Shown here one piece after another: positions 1-5,552 of a stretch of 8,042 nt of DNA; position 1 is the stretch's first letter, and every line of letters begins with the position of its first letter. The position numbers were made by a program, and so were the translations under genes. The DNA comes from an uncultured Saprospiraceae bacterium (GTDB taxonomy: Bacteria > Bacteroidota > Bacteroidia > Chitinophagales > Saprospiraceae). The stretch covers positions 1 through 8,042 of the forward strand of contig CALCMV010000110.1 in the NCBI GenBank assembly GCA_937967535.1. The letters are read 5' to 3'. Below the pieces are notes generated by a model, which saw only the letters and a list, made by a program, of their open reading frames with translations, did no database searches and was not told the DNA's origin.

Positions 1-594
1 GGACACGTTCCGATGCACCTCATCAAAGAGAATATGGAGAAGCAATTGAAGGAGTGTCACGAAGCACCATTCTACACGCTCGGACCACTGACGACGGATA
101 TTGCACCGGGTTATGACCACATTACTTCGGGCATCGGTGCGGCGATGATTGGTTGGTTTGGTTGCGCGATGTTGTGTTATGTGACACCGAAGGAACATTT
201 GGGTTTGCCCAATAAAAAAGACGTAAAAGACGGTGTGATTACTTATAAAATTGCTGCCCACGCTGCCGACCTCGCCAAAGGTCATCCGGGCGCACAAATG
301 CGGGATAATGCACTGAGTAAAGCGCGGTTTGAGTTCCGTTGGAATGACCAATTCAACCTATCGCTCGACCCCGATACTGCCCGCGAGTTTCACGATGAAA
401 CGCTGCCGAAAGACAGCGCGAAAGTGGCGCATTTTTGCTCTATGTGCGGACCGAAATTTTGCAGTATGAAAATTACACAAGATGTTCGCGACTACGCCGC
501 CAAAAAGGAACTCGAAGAAGCCGCAGCACTCGCCGAAGGGATGAAGGAGAAGGCGCAGGAGTTTGTGGAAAGTGGGGCAGAAATTTATCGTTAG
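1..594 (+). CDS. thiC: Phosphomethylpyrimidine synthase ThiC, C-terminal part (5' end outside window)
   Basis: ThiC is a cytoplasmic radical-SAM [4Fe-4S] enzyme that rearranges aminoimidazole ribotide into hydroxymethylpyrimidine phosphate, the pyrimidine half of thiamine. The reading frame is open from base 1, so the gene is cut by the window edge; the last 197 codons are visible. The first residues (GHVPMHLIKENM) match the conserved ThiC stretch around GPGHVP. Further ThiC hallmarks are PLTTDIAPGYDHI, GAAMIGWFGCAMLCYVTPKEHLGLP and HAADLAKGHPGA. The C-terminal CxxCxxxxC cluster (codons at 436, 445 and 460) ligates the radical-SAM iron-sulfur cluster and is intact. A short charged helical tail follows. 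The first in-frame ATG, at 13, is internal and not a start. A strong terminator lies 64 bp downstream, so thiC ends its transcript. A TPP riboswitch, if present, would be upstream of the window. Confidence 0.97.
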   Translation, partial: GHVPMHLIKENMEKQLKECHEAPFYTLGPLTTDIAPGYDHITSGIGAAMIGWFGCAMLCYVTPKEHLGLPNKKDVKDGVITYKIAAHAADLAKGHPGAQMRDNALSKARFEFRWNDQFNLSLDPDTAREFHDETLPKDSAKVAHFCSMCGPKFCSMKITQDVRDYAAKKELEEAAALAEGMKEKAQEFVESGAEIYR

Positions 595-657
595 TCCCAG
601 CCTTTTTCATAAAGATGAACTTCAAAAATAACGTTCATTCCGCACCGCGACAGCACA

Positions 658-696
658 GACGTAGAGAAAATTCTGAATTTTCTCTACGTCTTTTTT
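658..696 (+). terminator. Intrinsic terminator of thiC
   Basis: A perfect 15-bp stem (658-672 pairing with 676-690) closes on a 3-nt loop and is followed directly by six T residues (691-696). It sits 64 bp after the thiC stop. This is a textbook Rho-independent terminator on the plus strand. The stem is preceded by an A-poor segment, so it is not bidirectional. Confidence 0.93.
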
Positions 697-1007
697 AGTT
701 CAAAAAATGTTAAATCATTGGTTTTATTTGCATATTATCTATTTTATATGCAACTTTAATAAGTTATTAAATATCCATATTTTTAAACAACACTTCACAA
801 ATGAATAGATTGATATTTATATAAAGTAAATGCCTTTCTACACTTCATTATTATCAAAAATTTAAAGCTAACCAAAAACTGTGAGGTATTACTATGTCTA
901 TTAGTTTCGGGCAGCGTATCAAACTAACACACAGCCACCTTCGAGTATACTGCAATTTACTCATTTTTTAAACTTCGAACATTTTATCAAAATCCAATTT
1001 AATTGCC
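697..1007. other. AT-rich intergenic region with no convincing gene
   Basis: This 311-bp stretch between the thiC terminator and the lipoprotein gene is very AT-rich. It contains one small inverted repeat (TTGCATAT at 728-735 and ATATGCAA at 746-753, 10-nt spacer), which could be an operator or simply chance in AT-rich DNA. A 25-codon open frame at 894-971 has no support. The promoter of the downstream lipoprotein gene should lie here, but no clean TTG...TAnnTTTG pair was found. Confidence 0.6.
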
Positions 1008-1451
1008 ATGAAAAATTACACATACTTATTTTTTGTTTTTATTGTAATTTCATTTACCTTATCCTCTTGCAGTAAAGAAGAGATAAGTCAGGATATTACA
1101 GGTGTTTGGAAACTCGTATCTATAGAAAGTTATAATTGTGAGGATTCCACGAATAATGCATATGCTGATTATACTAACTCAGAATGTGTTGTTGACGATA
1201 TTGACGATTGTGTAGAATGGAGTTTTGATTTTAAATCAGACGGTATTTATACTGGAATTATTACTATCAGAGTTAACGAACAAATAGCGACTGAGACCTT
1301 TGAAGGTACATACACTACAACAAGTGATGAGCTTGAAGTATGCAATGGTGGAACATGCAATTCAGGCTCGATAGAAGACGGAAAAATCACAATTAATCTT
1401 AAATTTATTGGGCCTGTTTGTGATGCTGACATGGTGCTTGAAAGAGAATAA
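1008..1451 (+). CDS. Lipocalin-like lipoprotein, probably surface-exposed
   Basis: This 147-residue protein begins with a type II (lipoprotein) signal peptide: MKNY, a hydrophobic core at about residues 5-17, then the lipobox LSSC with the lipidated Cys at 21. The mature start CSKEE fits the Bacteroidota lipoprotein export signal (Lys followed by two acidic residues shortly after the Cys), which predicts delivery to the outer face of the outer membrane. The mature part starts with TGVWKLVSIE, the G-x-W signature strand of lipocalin-like small beta-barrels, followed by alternating strands (EWSFDFKSDGIYTG, EGTYTTTSDELEV, GKITINLKF). Six further Cys residues (44, 60, 68, 112, 117, 138) could form three disulfides. 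The ligand is unknown. The start follows an A/T-rich leader with no Shine-Dalgarno. A palindromic terminator-like repeat lies 35 bp after the stop. The family assignment is by pattern only and is moderately sure; the lipoprotein call is firm. Confidence 0.85.
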   Translation: MKNYTYLFFVFIVISFTLSSCSKEEISQDITGVWKLVSIESYNCEDSTNNAYADYTNSECVVDDIDDCVEWSFDFKSDGIYTGIITIRVNEQIATETFEGTYTTTSDELEVCNGGTCNSGSIEDGKITINLKFIGPVCDADMVLERE

Positions 1452-1486
1452 TTTGTCTATTGTTTTTGTATAGAAAAATTCGAGAT

Positions 1487-1528
1487 TCCGCTACGAATAG
1501 TACAGCTATTGGTAGCGGATTTTTTTGT
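1487..1528 (+). repeat. 42-bp palindromic repeat, copy 1; acts as intrinsic terminator
   Basis: The left arm (1487-1500) and right arm (1506-1519) pair at 13 of 14 positions around a 5-nt loop, with a single G:G mismatch, and are followed by seven T residues (1520-1526). This is a good Rho-independent terminator for the lipoprotein gene ending at 1451. All 42 bases recur, identical and in the same orientation, at 2812-2853, so it is also a dispersed repeat rather than a gene-specific terminator. The sequences flanking the two copies do not match. Confidence 0.9.
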
Positions 1529-1549
1529 CACAAGCGTACAAATTAAAAG

Positions 1550-1580
1550 TTGAGTTTCTCTATTAATTTTTGTATTTTTG
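1550..1580 (+). promoter_or_regulatory. Bacteroidota-type promoter for the DUF433-Rpn pair
   Basis: TTG at 1550-1552 and TATTTTTG at 1573-1580 (matches TAnnTTTG) are separated by 20 nt, the spacing expected for the Bacteroidota -33/-7 promoter. The expected transcription start falls a few bases downstream, only about 10 nt before the ATG at 1597. The leader would therefore be very short. Confidence 0.6.
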
Positions 1581-1596
1581 AATCAAAATTTATGTT

Positions 1597-1800
1597 ATGA
1601 AAAATTATATGAATTGGATAGAAATCAATCCGAAAGTGATGTTTGGGAAGCCTGTGGTGAAAGGTACGCGCATTACAGTGGAGTTGATTTTGGAAGAATT
1701 GTCAGTAGGACGGTCGCACGAGGAATTGATGTATGAATATCGTTTAGAAGAACAGCATATTCACGCAGCTTTTGCTTTTGCTAATGCCACAAAATCATAA
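1597..1800 (+). CDS. DUF433 family protein, antitoxin-like
   Basis: This 67-residue protein has the DUF433 signature: an N-terminal MNWIEINPKVMFGKPVVKGTRITVELILEEL-type stretch (about residues 5-35) followed by a small helix-turn-helix-like part (GRSHEELMYEYRLEEQHIHAAFAFA, about 38-62). DUF433 proteins are small, probably DNA-binding, and often encoded beside a PIN-like (DUF5615) toxin as presumed antitoxins. No such toxin is present; instead the next gene, an Rpn-family nuclease, starts one base after the stop, which suggests co-transcription and translational coupling. From my memory of the family, members usually run about ten residues past the final helix, whereas this one ends abruptly (NATKS), so the C-terminus may have been clipped when the neighbour arrived. 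A good promoter lies at 1550-1580. DNA binding and a role in controlling the next gene are inferences. Confidence 0.85.
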   Translation: MKNYMNWIEINPKVMFGKPVVKGTRITVELILEELSVGRSHEELMYEYRLEEQHIHAAFAFANATKS

Positions 1801-1801
1801 C

Positions 1802-2704
1802 ATGGCTCAAAAACCCAACTATATCTCCATTCTCTCGGATTTCGGTTTCAAACGGGCATTTGCTGATGAGTCGAATACCTTGTTTTTACGAAAATCATTG
1901 GAGGCATTGATTCAAAGTCCGACGGAGATTGAGATAGTTGAATTTCTGAAAAATGACATCGCCGGCTTGACGAGTATCGGGCGAGGTATGCGTTTTGATA
2001 CCGCTTGCAAAGATGCCGAAGGCAATAATTTCATAGTAGAAATGCAGCTTACGCCTTATGACGATTTCGTTCAGCGTGCCAAATTCTATACCTTTCATAA
2101 TTTTAATACATTAGTAAAGAAAGGTCCGGCAAATCCATTCAAAGGACTGCCGACTATCTATTTTATTGGCTTTCTGGCGAATGATATTTTTCCCGAATCA
2201 GAAGAGTATTATCATTTTGCTACCCTAAAGAATCAAATTAATGAAGAAATCGACCGTCAAATCGTGTATGTCTTCGTAGAAATTAGTAAATTTGATAAAA
2301 AGGAAGACGAACTCGAAAACGATGCTGATAAATTGATTTATCTTATGAAAAATATAGAAGAAATACAACGTGCATCTGCATTGCCTCCCAGGCTTAATGA
2401 AGACTGGATTTTGCAGGCAATGGAAAGATTGGATAAAAGTATTATGTCTCCCCAAGAGCGAGCGAATCTTGAGATAGCAATAGTACAAGAAGCCTCCGAT
2501 ATTGCAGCGTGGAATGATCAATTGAGAAAGGTAGAGGAAGCCGAAGCCAAAGCAGAGGAAGCCGAAGCCAAAGCAGAAGAAGCCGAAGCTAAAGCAGAGA
2601 AGTCCAAGATAGAAGTTGCCAAAACATTAAAAGAGAATGGTATTGATATTCAATTGATTGCCAAATCTACCGGGCTTTCTCTCGAAGAAGTAGAACAACT
2701 ATAA
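1802..2704 (+). CDS. Rpn family recombination-promoting nuclease / PD-(D/E)XK family putative transposase
   Basis: This 300-residue protein (from ATG 1802) belongs to the Rpn/PDDEXK_2 group, whose studied members are DNA endonucleases that promote RecA-independent recombination. The N-terminal MAQKPNYISILSDFGFKRAF is the typical opening. The nuclease core shows Asp66 (MRFDTACKD) followed by Glu80-x-Gln82 (FIVEMQ) and QRAKFY at 91-96, the D...ExQ arrangement of the family. The C-terminus has three tandem copies of a 7-residue EEAEAKA unit (residues 245-265), a probable coiled coil. A final segment follows (KENGIDIQLIAKSTGLSLEEVEQL), the common Rpn tail. An in-frame ATG at 1772 would overlap the DUF433 gene by 29 bp and add residues unlike the family, so 1802 is preferred. 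It follows the DUF433 stop by one base. The target and true activity (nuclease, transposase or defence) are not shown by the sequence. Confidence 0.9.
   Translation: MAQKPNYISILSDFGFKRAFADESNTLFLRKSLEALIQSPTEIEIVEFLKNDIAGLTSIGRGMRFDTACKDAEGNNFIVEMQLTPYDDFVQRAKFYTFHNFNTLVKKGPANPFKGLPTIYFIGFLANDIFPESEEYYHFATLKNQINEEIDRQIVYVFVEISKFDKKEDELENDADKLIYLMKNIEEIQRASALPPRLNEDWILQAMERLDKSIMSPQERANLEIAIVQEASDIAAWNDQLRKVEEAEAKAEEAEAKAEEAEAKAEKSKIEVAKTLKENGIDIQLIAKSTGLSLEEVEQL
2534..2596 (+). repeat. In-gene tandem repeat, 3 x 21 bp
   Basis: Three in-frame 21-bp units (2534-2554, 2555-2575, 2576-2596) each encode EEAEAKA. Units 1 and 2 are identical; unit 3 differs at two third-codon positions. The repeat lengthens the coiled coil of the Rpn-like protein by whole heptads, so copy-number changes would keep both the reading frame and the helix phase. 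Confidence 0.93.
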
Positions 2705-2725
2705 ATACCTATGAATTAGGTATTT
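2703..2725 (+). terminator. Weak hairpin at the end of the Rpn-family gene
   Basis: A perfect 9-bp inverted repeat (AAATACCTA at 2703-2711 and TAGGTATTT at 2717-2725, 5-nt loop) begins inside the stop codon of the Rpn-like gene. It lacks a proper T tract downstream, so it is at best a weak terminator or a 3'-end stabiliser. The stronger terminator for this transcript is the repeat at 2812-2853. Confidence 0.4.
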
Positions 2726-2784
2726 CGGAGGCGCAATCAGGTATTTACTTGAAAAGAAATAGTTAATGTGTTTTACATGAATTT

Positions 2785-3057
2785 TTATCCACATAAAGAA
2801 GATTGATAAGGTCCGCTACGAATAGTACAGCTATTGGTAGCGGATTTTTTTGTTTCCCATGCGTCGCGTAATTCTTTGAGTTGCAATTCAACTTCTTCAA
2901 GAGGTTGTTTTTTGAGTGCGCCTTTGAATTTTGATAAATCAGCTTTTGGTGCAGGTGTTACCTCGCTCTCACGCACACGAATGAGTTGAAGTACCTCCAA
3001 ATTTTTGAGAAGATTGAAGGCTTTTTCATTAATAATATCTACTGTTATGGTACGCAT
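2785..3057 (-). CDS. Antitoxin-like small protein with a repeat-derived C-terminus (probable remnant)
   Basis: The first 68 residues (MRTITVDIINEKAFNLLKNLEVLQLIRVRE ... FKGALKKQPLEEVELQLKELRDAWE) resemble the small antitoxin-type proteins that sit before PIN-domain toxins in Bacteroidota and cyanobacteria: an N-terminal beta/helix unit, a variable linker, and a C-terminal helix ending near a conserved Trp-Glu. Here the frame does not stop after Trp67-Glu68. It runs straight into the 42-bp repeat copy 2, which encodes residues 69-82 exactly (14 codons), then 8 more junk-like residues to the stop at 2785. No toxin gene follows. The simplest reading is that insertion of, or recombination at, the repeat removed the native 3' end and the toxin gene, leaving an orphan. 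The start ATG (3055-3057) is preceded by an A/T-rich leader. The antitoxin role is from family resemblance; whether it is still expressed is unknown. Confidence 0.65.
   Translation of the reverse strand: MRTITVDIINEKAFNLLKNLEVLQLIRVRESEVTPAPKADLSKFKGALKKQPLEEVELQLKELRDAWETKKSATNSCTIRSGPYQSSLCG
2812..2853 (+). repeat. 42-bp palindromic repeat, copy 2
   Basis: This copy is identical over all 42 bases, in the same orientation, to 1487-1528. Arms 2812-2825 and 2831-2844 pair around a 5-nt loop and are followed by seven T residues (2845-2851). On the plus strand it can terminate transcription coming from the Rpn-like gene. On the minus strand it is read as the C-terminal codons of the antitoxin-like gene. 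Confidence 0.92.
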
Positions 3058-3140
3058 AATTTTTTTGTTAAAAACAAATACAACCGATTACTGTAAATAA
3101 GTAAAGCAAATGAGGAGATTTTTTTGTAGCAATTGACGAT

Positions 3141-4040
3141 TTATAAAATCGTTTTACGTTTCCAAAAAGTAGCTAGGGTCAATCCCGAAATAATATGCCA
3201 AATCCCCCACCAAGCCGCTACAACTGCCATACCACCAAGCCCATCAAAAAAATTAAAAATGAGTACGAGTCCTAAGCCCGAATTTTGGATACCCGTTTCA
3301 ATCGAAATGGCACGACAATCTTTTTCGGGTCGTTTAAATGTTTTTGGCAAAAAATAACCTAATAGAAAACCTAAAGCATTGTGCGCCAATACCAAAAATA
3401 CTACCGCATGAATCCATTGCAAAAATAAATCATAATTTTTCACAAAAGTAACAGCTATAAAACCCAAAAAAATGAGGAAGGAAAACACACTAATCGGGGT
3501 TTGGATTCGCGTGGTGAGTTGCGGAAAATGCTTGGCAAATAACATACCCAAAACCAAAGGCATCCCTAGCAGGGTAAAAACCGTTTTCAGCATTTTCCAA
3601 AAATCAATTTGAATATCCTGCAAAATTGGAGCTGCACCCGGATACAGATTGCCATACAAAGAAAAATTAAAGGGAGTCATTAGCACCGCACTCAAAGTAG
3701 CGATTGCCGTAAGTCCCACAGAAAGTGCCGCATTACTCCCTGAAAATGAGGACATAAAGTTAGAAATATTTCCACCCGGACAGGCAGCTACGAGTATCAT
3801 CCCCAATGCCAAACTCGGCGCAGGACGCAAAATCATTAGCAATAAAAATGTAAGGAGAGGGAGTAGAATCAGTTGTGAAATCACTCCAAGTAAAGGTGAT
3901 TTTGGGTCTTTTATAAGGTCGGTAAAATGCGTTTTTTTAATCCCCAAAGCCACACCAAACATGATAAAACCCAACAAGATGTTCAACATAGTCAAACTAT
4001 CTTCGCTGAAATTGAGTTGTGCTTGGTCAATAGCTTCCAC
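3141..4040 (-). CDS. Bile acid:sodium symporter (BASS) family transporter
   Basis: This inner-membrane protein of 299 residues has about nine or ten hydrophobic segments, the usual size for bacterial BASS proteins, which carry organic anions together with sodium. The family's two discontinuous-helix regions are clear: CPGGNISN at residues 87-94 with SFSGSNAALSVGL and a TP at 122-123, and ETGIQNSGLG at 248-257, which hold the sodium-binding polar residues. The substrate cannot be told; bacterial relatives transport pantoate, bile acids and other organic acids. The start is a GTG (4038-4040), with an in-frame TAG directly upstream. From memory, the N-terminal EAIDQAQLNF is shared by Bacteroidota homologues, so GTG is more likely than the internal ATG at 3987-3989. 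It is divergent from the oxygenase gene at 4289 and shares an upstream region with it. No strong terminator was found on its 3' side. Confidence 0.9.
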   Translation of the reverse strand: MEAIDQAQLNFSEDSLTMLNILLGFIMFGVALGIKKTHFTDLIKDPKSPLLGVISQLILLPLLTFLLLMILRPAPSLALGMILVAACPGGNISNFMSSFSGSNAALSVGLTAIATLSAVLMTPFNFSLYGNLYPGAAPILQDIQIDFWKMLKTVFTLLGMPLVLGMLFAKHFPQLTTRIQTPISVFSFLIFLGFIAVTFVKNYDLFLQWIHAVVFLVLAHNALGFLLGYFLPKTFKRPEKDCRAISIETGIQNSGLGLVLIFNFFDGLGGMAVVAAWWGIWHIISGLTLATFWKRKTIL

Positions 4041-4052
4041 CTAAAAATGAGT

Positions 4053-4068
4053 GAATGAATGAATGAAT
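4053..4068. repeat. Tetranucleotide array (GAAT)4 upstream of the BASS gene
   Basis: Four perfect GAAT units lie 13-28 bp upstream of the GTG start of the minus-strand transporter gene, within its probable 5' leader (read there as ATTC units). The unit just before (4049-4052) is one base off. Slippage would change leader length but not the reading frame, because an in-frame stop abuts the start codon. Confidence 0.85.
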
Positions 4069-4130
4069 ATTTTAATACAGTAGCGCGATAATGAATTAAT
4101 ATGACAATAATTTTAAAGAGTAAATGACAT

Positions 4131-4138
4131 CAAAAGTA
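4131..4138 (-). promoter_or_regulatory. Probable -7 element of the BASS transporter promoter
   Basis: On the minus strand this reads TACTTTTG, matching the Bacteroidota TAnnTTTG -7 element, about 90 nt before the GTG start. A clear -33 TTTG at the right spacing is not visible. It lies in the left arm of the inverted repeat 4131-4144/4187-4200, so it mirrors the oxygenase promoter. Confidence 0.45.
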
Positions 4139-4173
4139 CAAAAATTATTGTTAAAACACAGCACGTTTTTTCC

Positions 4174-4200
4174 TTGCAATAATCTATTTTTGTACTTTTG
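4174..4200 (+). promoter_or_regulatory. Probable promoter of the oxygenase gene
   Basis: TACTTTTG at 4193-4200 matches TAnnTTTG, with TTG at 4174-4176, 16 nt upstream (slightly short spacing). A second overlapping TATTTTTG occurs at 4185-4192. The transcript would start near 4207, giving an 80-nt leader that contains the GGGTTTT repeats. The -7 element is in the right arm of the divergent inverted repeat. Confidence 0.5.
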
Positions 4201-4230
4201 TAAACTGTTTTAATAAAATTTAAATAATTC

Positions 4231-4260
4231 GGGTTTTGGGTTTTGGGTTAAATCAACCCC
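4231..4260 (+). repeat. GGGTTTT heptamer array and small hairpin in the oxygenase leader
   Basis: Two perfect GGGTTTT units and a variant GGGTTAA (4231-4251) stand in the 5' leader of the oxygenase gene. The last unit can pair GGGTT with AACCC at 4255-4259, making a short hairpin about 29 nt before the ATG. Three G3 tracts are one short of a canonical quadruplex. It is one of several 7-nt-period arrays in this window. Confidence 0.8.
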
Positions 4261-4288
4261 TAACTAATAGCTCGCAACTTAAATAAAT

Positions 4289-5248
4289 ATGTCTAGTGTA
4301 ACAACAGGAATCCCTTCGGTAGATTTATCCAAATTTACCTCCGGCGATGCTGCCCTCAAAGCAGAATTTGTACAAGAACTTGGAAAAGCTTTCCATGAAG
4401 TAGGCTTTGTGGCAGTGACCAATCATGGTGTACCGCAGAATTTGATTGATAAATTTTTCGGTGCTGCCAACAGTTTTTTTGCCCTTCCGACAGAAGCAAA
4501 AATGAAGGCGCAAATTCCCGGACTCGCAGGGCAGCGCGGCTATACGGCTTTTGGTGTAGAACATGCCAAGCAGTCACAAGTCGCTGATTTAAAGGAGTTT
4601 TTCCAAATCGGACAGGAAGTAACCGATGGCGACGCCACCGCCGAAGATTATCCGCCAAATGTGGATGTACCCGAAAAACCGGAATTTCCGCAATTGGGGC
4701 GTGAACTGTATTCTTCTTTTGAAAATGCGGGTAAACACCTGCTCCAAGCGATTGCCATTTACTTGGATTTGGACGAAAACTACTTCGACAAATACGTACA
4801 CAATGGCAACAGTATTCTACGTGCCATCCATTATCCTCCGATTAGGCAAGCACCAAAATCTGCCATTCGTGCAGAGCAACATGAGGATATTGACCTCATC
4901 ACGCTGCTCGTAGGGGCATCTGCCGACGGGCTTGAATTGCAGGACGAGACAGGTACATGGGTGCCTATCAAAGCGGGCATCGGTGCCATCGTCATCAATG
5001 TGGGCGATATGCTCCAACGACTGACCAATAATTACCTGAAATCTACCACACACCGCGTGGTCAATCCACCCAAAGAGCGTTGGCATGAGCCGCGTTTGTC
5101 CATTCCTTTTTTCCTACACCCACGTAGCGAAATGGATTTGACTTGCTTGGAAAAATGTGTTAGCGCAGATAATCCGCTTAATTATGCGCCGATTACCGCA
5201 GGGGAGTATTTGGATGAACGTCTAAAGGAGATTGGCTTGAAGAAGTAA
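4289..5248 (+). CDS. 2-oxoglutarate/Fe(II)-dependent oxygenase, isopenicillin N synthase family
   Basis: This cytosolic non-heme iron enzyme of 319 residues is full length for the family. The N-terminal DIOX_N part is typical: IPSVDLSKF at 8-16, FHEVGFVAVTNHGVP at 35-49, FFALPTEAK at 63-71, RGYTAFG at 83-89. The C-terminal double-stranded beta-helix carries the iron ligands His198-x-Asp200 (EQHEDID) and His255 (STTHRVVNP), and the 2-oxoglutarate-binding Arg269-x-Ser271 (RLSIPFF). All catalytic residues are present, so it should be active. The substrate is unknown: relatives act on antibiotics, plant hormones and small amines, and bacterial chromosomal members are mostly uncharacterised. The ATG at 4289 follows an A/T-rich leader with no Shine-Dalgarno. 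It is a single-gene transcript closed by the terminator at 5291-5330 and divergent from the BASS transporter, which could carry a related compound (inference). Confidence 0.93.
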   Translation: MSSVTTGIPSVDLSKFTSGDAALKAEFVQELGKAFHEVGFVAVTNHGVPQNLIDKFFGAANSFFALPTEAKMKAQIPGLAGQRGYTAFGVEHAKQSQVADLKEFFQIGQEVTDGDATAEDYPPNVDVPEKPEFPQLGRELYSSFENAGKHLLQAIAIYLDLDENYFDKYVHNGNSILRAIHYPPIRQAPKSAIRAEQHEDIDLITLLVGASADGLELQDETGTWVPIKAGIGAIVINVGDMLQRLTNNYLKSTTHRVVNPPKERWHEPRLSIPFFLHPRSEMDLTCLEKCVSADNPLNYAPITAGEYLDERLKEIGLKK

Positions 5249-5252
5249 ACAG

Positions 5253-5287
5253 GAGACGAGAGACTTGAGACAAGAGATAAGAGATAT
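5253..5287. repeat. Heptamer array, consensus GAGAYNN, 5 units
   Basis: Five degenerate 7-bp units (5253, 5260, 5267, 5274, 5281) each begin GAGA followed by C or T. The array starts 5 bp after the oxygenase stop and ends just before the terminator stem. It is purine-rich on the plus strand. The drift between units suggests an old expansion. Confidence 0.8.
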
Positions 5288-5290
5288 TGG

Positions 5291-5330
5291 AATGGCAGGC
5301 ATTTTTTAGGATGTCTGCCATTTTTATTTT
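5291..5330 (+). terminator. Intrinsic terminator of the oxygenase gene
   Basis: Arms 5291-5302 and 5311-5322 form a 12-bp stem with one G:U pair and an 8-nt loop, followed by a T-rich tail (5321-5330, interrupted by one A). It lies 43 bp after the oxygenase stop. Confidence 0.88.
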
Positions 5331-5552
5331 GTTGTAATACGTGTACAATACATTTTTATTTTTTTACTGTTTAAAAATTTAAAAATCAATGAAATAAAAA
5401 TGTCTCGCGTCCACTCGCGTTATACAAATTTACATTTTACATTTATTATTTTACATTTTACATTTATTTAATATATAAAAATAAACTAATTTTAATTAGT
5501 AATTTATAATTCATAGCTATCGGGATGTAATTCAATTGATTGTAAAAAACTA
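5331..5552. other. AT-rich gene-free region between convergent transcripts
   Basis: No gene is visible here between the oxygenase and the end of the minus-strand hydrolase gene. It contains a direct repeat of CTCGCGT (5404-5410, 5414-5420), the TTTACAT heptamer array, a small inverted repeat (ACTAATT 5485-5491 with AATTAGT 5494-5500) and copy A of a dispersed repeat. Read on the minus strand, the inverted repeat is followed by a T-rich run, so it might serve as a weak terminator for the rimK operon, but its 2-nt centre makes this doubtful. Confidence 0.6.
5429..5470. repeat. Heptamer array, TTTACAT-type, 6 units (period 21 in two blocks)
   Basis: Six 7-bp units arranged as two blocks of TTTACAT, TTTACAT, TTATTNN. 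The 19-bp core recurs at 5429-5447 and 5450-5468, giving a 21-bp higher-order period built from 7-bp units. Confidence 0.85.

Noticed and set aside
435..698. Open frame overlapping the end of thiC on the plus strand
   Set aside because: It is out of frame inside the conserved thiC C-terminus, has low-complexity Arg-rich content and runs into the thiC terminator; a shadow frame.
894..971. 25-codon open frame (MSISFGQRIK...) upstream of the lipoprotein gene
   Set aside because: Too short, with no recognisable family beyond a vague HTH-like FGQRIK, no promoter or ribosome-binding context, and lying in AT-rich DNA.
1487..2853. Integron cassette or attC interpretation of the 42-bp hairpin repeats around the TA-like genes
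   Set aside because: The repeats lack the RYYYAAC/GTTRRRY core sites and the extrahelical bases of attC, and no integrase is present; T tracts fit a terminator better.
3136..3152. 7-bp hairpin at the BASS stop codon considered as a terminator
   Set aside because: Short A/T-rich stem with a 3-nt loop and no T tract following on the minus strand.
3649..4044. 131-codon plus-strand open frame antisense to the BASS transporter
   Set aside because: It lies wholly opposite the conserved transporter coding sequence and its product shows no family features.
4231..4260. G-quadruplex in the oxygenase leader
   Set aside because: Only three G3 tracts are present on the plus strand, and the third is likely to pair with AACCC; a canonical quadruplex needs four.
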